Assembly: GCA_029861085.1 (NCBI GenBank)
Contig: JAOUAE010000082.1
Span: forward strand, 1 to 5,954
Source: Candidatus Nitrosopumilus sp.
GTDB taxonomy: Archaea; Thermoproteota; Nitrososphaeria; Nitrososphaerales; Nitrosopumilaceae
Direction of reading: 5' to 3'
Length of the DNA: 5,954 nucleotides
The position numbers and the translations under genes are program-made. Below the pieces are notes generated by a model that saw only the letters and a program-made list of their open reading frames with translations, searched no databases and was not told the origin of the DNA. Below are positions 4,648-5,954 of the stretch, one piece after another (the first letter of the stretch is position 1; each line of letters opens with the position of its first letter).

Positions 4648-5954
4648 TTAGTTTAGTGAAATAGAGTCATCACTTTGAGTGTATTTTCCAAGAGCAACCC
4701 AATGATCTCCTCTAATTCCCCATATCTCATAATCAGCTTGGGCCAAATCTCCTGCTTCATTTAGTTTTGTTGGGCCAATTGCACCACTGTAGCTTTCTGA
4801 AATCTCAGGTATCTTTGCTTTAATTACGCTTACATCTGTACTTTGAGTTTCAAGCATTGTTAGTCCGATAAGCCATACCACATCATATGATGAATGTACA
4901 AAGGTGTTAGGATCTGTACCAAGGGTTTCTGTTAGATGTGCTTGGACTTTTTCATATGTTGGGTTTTTTGATGCTGCAAATTGAACTGTAGTGAATTGTA
5001 CACTAGTTGAAAAATCAAATCCGATAGGATCATCAATTAGTTTGTGTTCTTTTGTGTTAGCTCCTGGTCCAAACCATCTTACATCGTCTAAGGAATCATG
5101 TTCAGATGCTGATTGCATAAATTGTAAAACTTCTGCAAAACCCAAAAACAAAACGGCAACTTTGTCTGTACCATGTTCATCAATATTTTTTTGTACAGTT
5201 GAGGCTAACAGTGAAGTTGATGCAGAAAATTCTGGAGATTCTGGATTGTATCTAATTCCGTCTGCTACTTGCCCCCCTCTTTTCTCAAATGAAGAAGTTG
5301 CAGCATTACTTAGTCCATCACCCCAAGTGTCTCCTCTCCAAACTGGAACTAGTACTTCAATTCCCTCGTGGCGCATTAGTTGTGCAATTGCAGTTCCCTG
5401 GTTTCTATCATCTGGAACTAAACGGAAAACACTATCATTTGGAATAGCTAATGCAGGTGCTGAAGAACAGCAGCTAATAAGCAGCATATTGTTAGAATCA
5501 GAATAACCTTTGATGTTTCGGATGTTTGAACTTGTTTCAGGACCTACTACTACACCAACTCCTTTTGCATTTAGTACACTTAGTTTCTCTAGAGCAATTA
5601 CTGGATTGGTTGCAGAATCTTCTGAGATCATTTTCAAGTGCCATGGTGCGTCTATCTCAACAAGATATTTGTTAAATTCTTCAACTCCAAATTTGGAACC
5701 TTCGTAGTTTTCTATTCCATGCGTTGCCAAATCTCCTGTTAAGGGAAGAATCAACCCTATTGTGACTTCTCCTGACAGGCCGGGTATATTCTCAGGAGTT
5801 GTTGTTATTGATTCAGTTGTATTGTCACCTTCTATGCTGATTTTGACAACTCCATTGTTGATTAACCACTCTATGCCAACTGCAAATTCATCATCAGTTA
5901 TACCTCCATTAACCCAAAATTCAGAATTTGTTTTAATCCAACTAGGAATAGTGG
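4648..5954 (-). CDS. HAAT-type ABC transporter substrate-binding protein with extra N-terminal module (partial, 5' end outside window)
   Basis: 434 residues are visible and the frame is open through the right edge, so the start and any signal peptide are missing. Counting from the edge, residues 2-38 form a Trp-rich module, about 39-58 a Thr/Glu/Pro/Gly-rich linker, and about 59-434 a type I periplasmic-binding (Peripla_BP_6) domain. The last begins VTIGLILPLTGDLATHG and includes GVGVVVGPETSS, the ligand-loop segment ISCCSSAPALA, FRLVPDDRNQG and VHSSYDVVWLIGL. LivJ/LivK-like proteins bind amino acids, amides or urea outside the membrane and deliver them to the permease; the gene's place beside livHMGF supports that role. 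The TTG at 5754 is internal: coding sequence upstream of it is continuous and includes the first strand residues. Cys161-Cys162 are adjacent in the presumed ligand loop. It is convergent with livF at 1 nt. The ligand is not identifiable. Confidence 0.88.
   Translation of the reverse strand, partial: TIPSWIKTNSEFWVNGGITDDEFAVGIEWLINNGVVKISIEGDNTTESITTTPENIPGLSGEVTIGLILPLTGDLATHGIENYEGSKFGVEEFNKYLVEIDAPWHLKMISEDSATNPVIALEKLSVLNAKGVGVVVGPETSSNIRNIKGYSDSNNMLLISCCSSAPALAIPNDSVFRLVPDDRNQGTAIAQLMRHEGIEVLVPVWRGDTWGDGLSNAATSSFEKRGGQVADGIRYNPESPEFSASTSLLASTVQKNIDEHGTDKVAVLFLGFAEVLQFMQSASEHDSLDDVRWFGPGANTKEHKLIDDPIGFDFSTSVQFTTVQFAASKNPTYEKVQAHLTETLGTDPNTFVHSSYDVVWLIGLTMLETQSTDVSVIKAKIPEISESYSGAIGPTKLNEAGDLAQADYEIWGIRGDHWVALGKYTQSDDSISLN
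5839..5949 (-). other. Trp-rich 'IPxWIKxN' module fused to the binding protein
   Basis: About 37 residues with the pattern Ile-Pro-x-Trp-Ile-Lys-x-Asn, then Phe-Trp, Gly-Gly-Ile-x-Asp-Asp-x-Phe, Gly-Ile-x-Trp-Leu-Ile, Asn-Gly and a closing Lys-Ile. I recognise this as a module found, often in several copies, in secreted or surface proteins of Nitrosopumilus-like archaea. Its role is unknown; it lies outside the ligand-binding domain and is joined by a flexible linker, which suggests a cell-surface, S-layer or membrane-proximal function. More copies may lie beyond the window edge. Confidence 0.65.

Noticed and set aside
4991..5506. 171-residue plus-strand reading frame opposite the binding-protein gene
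   Set aside because: It is an antisense shadow: Ser- and Cys-rich with no domain pattern, no promoter or ribosome-binding site, and fully inside a well-supported gene.
4648..5754. Substrate-binding protein starting at the TTG at 5754
   Set aside because: The frame is open and coding-like all the way to the window edge, and a start here would remove part of the first strand of the fold and the secretion signal.

Overview
The window looks like chromosomal DNA from an ammonia-oxidising thaumarchaeon (Nitrososphaerota) of the Nitrosopumilus type. The evidence is AT-rich DNA, short archaeal-style promoters placed so close to start codons that leaderless transcripts are likely, T-rich termination, a DUF1059 mini-protein, and a Trp-rich 'IPxWIKxN...WxxGxIxDxxFxxGIxWLIxxGxxxI' module that I know from thaumarchaeal secreted proteins. 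The taxonomic call is an inference; no rRNA or ammonia-oxidation gene is present to confirm it.

Layout: (1) 1-169 is AT-rich and holds one possible 28-residue single-helix membrane micro-protein. (2) 170-841 (minus) encodes an AIM24-family protein, divergent from a 58-residue DUF1059 protein at 926-1102 (plus); an 84-bp promoter region lies between them. (3) From 1126 to the right edge the window is occupied by a complete branched-chain/hydrophobic amino-acid-type (HAAT) ABC transporter: permeases livM and livH (minus, overlapping by 17 nt), ATPases livG and livF (plus, 2 nt apart), and a substrate-binding protein (minus, convergent with livF with 1 nt between stop codons). The substrate-binding gene runs off the right edge and its N-terminus is missing.

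How the genes work together: the secreted or membrane-anchored binding protein would capture the ligand outside the membrane, LivH and LivM form the channel, and LivG and LivF power it by ATP hydrolysis. The usual bacterial livKHMGF set is co-directional; here it is split into three transcription units. The permease and ATPase pairs diverge from a 53-bp intergenic region whose central palindromic TTAATT lies 26-28 nt from both start codons, so one TATA-like element may serve both directions. The substrate cannot be read from sequence: amino acids, amides, urea or short peptides are all possible for this family.

The most notable points are the extra N-terminal module on the binding protein (the gene is open upstream of the TTG at 5754, so that TTG is not the real start), the symmetrical divergent promoter, and the abutting convergent ends of livF and the binding-protein gene. 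I see no mobile element, CRISPR array, tRNA or rRNA. This is mostly an ordinary transporter locus; I did not find a wholly new system.
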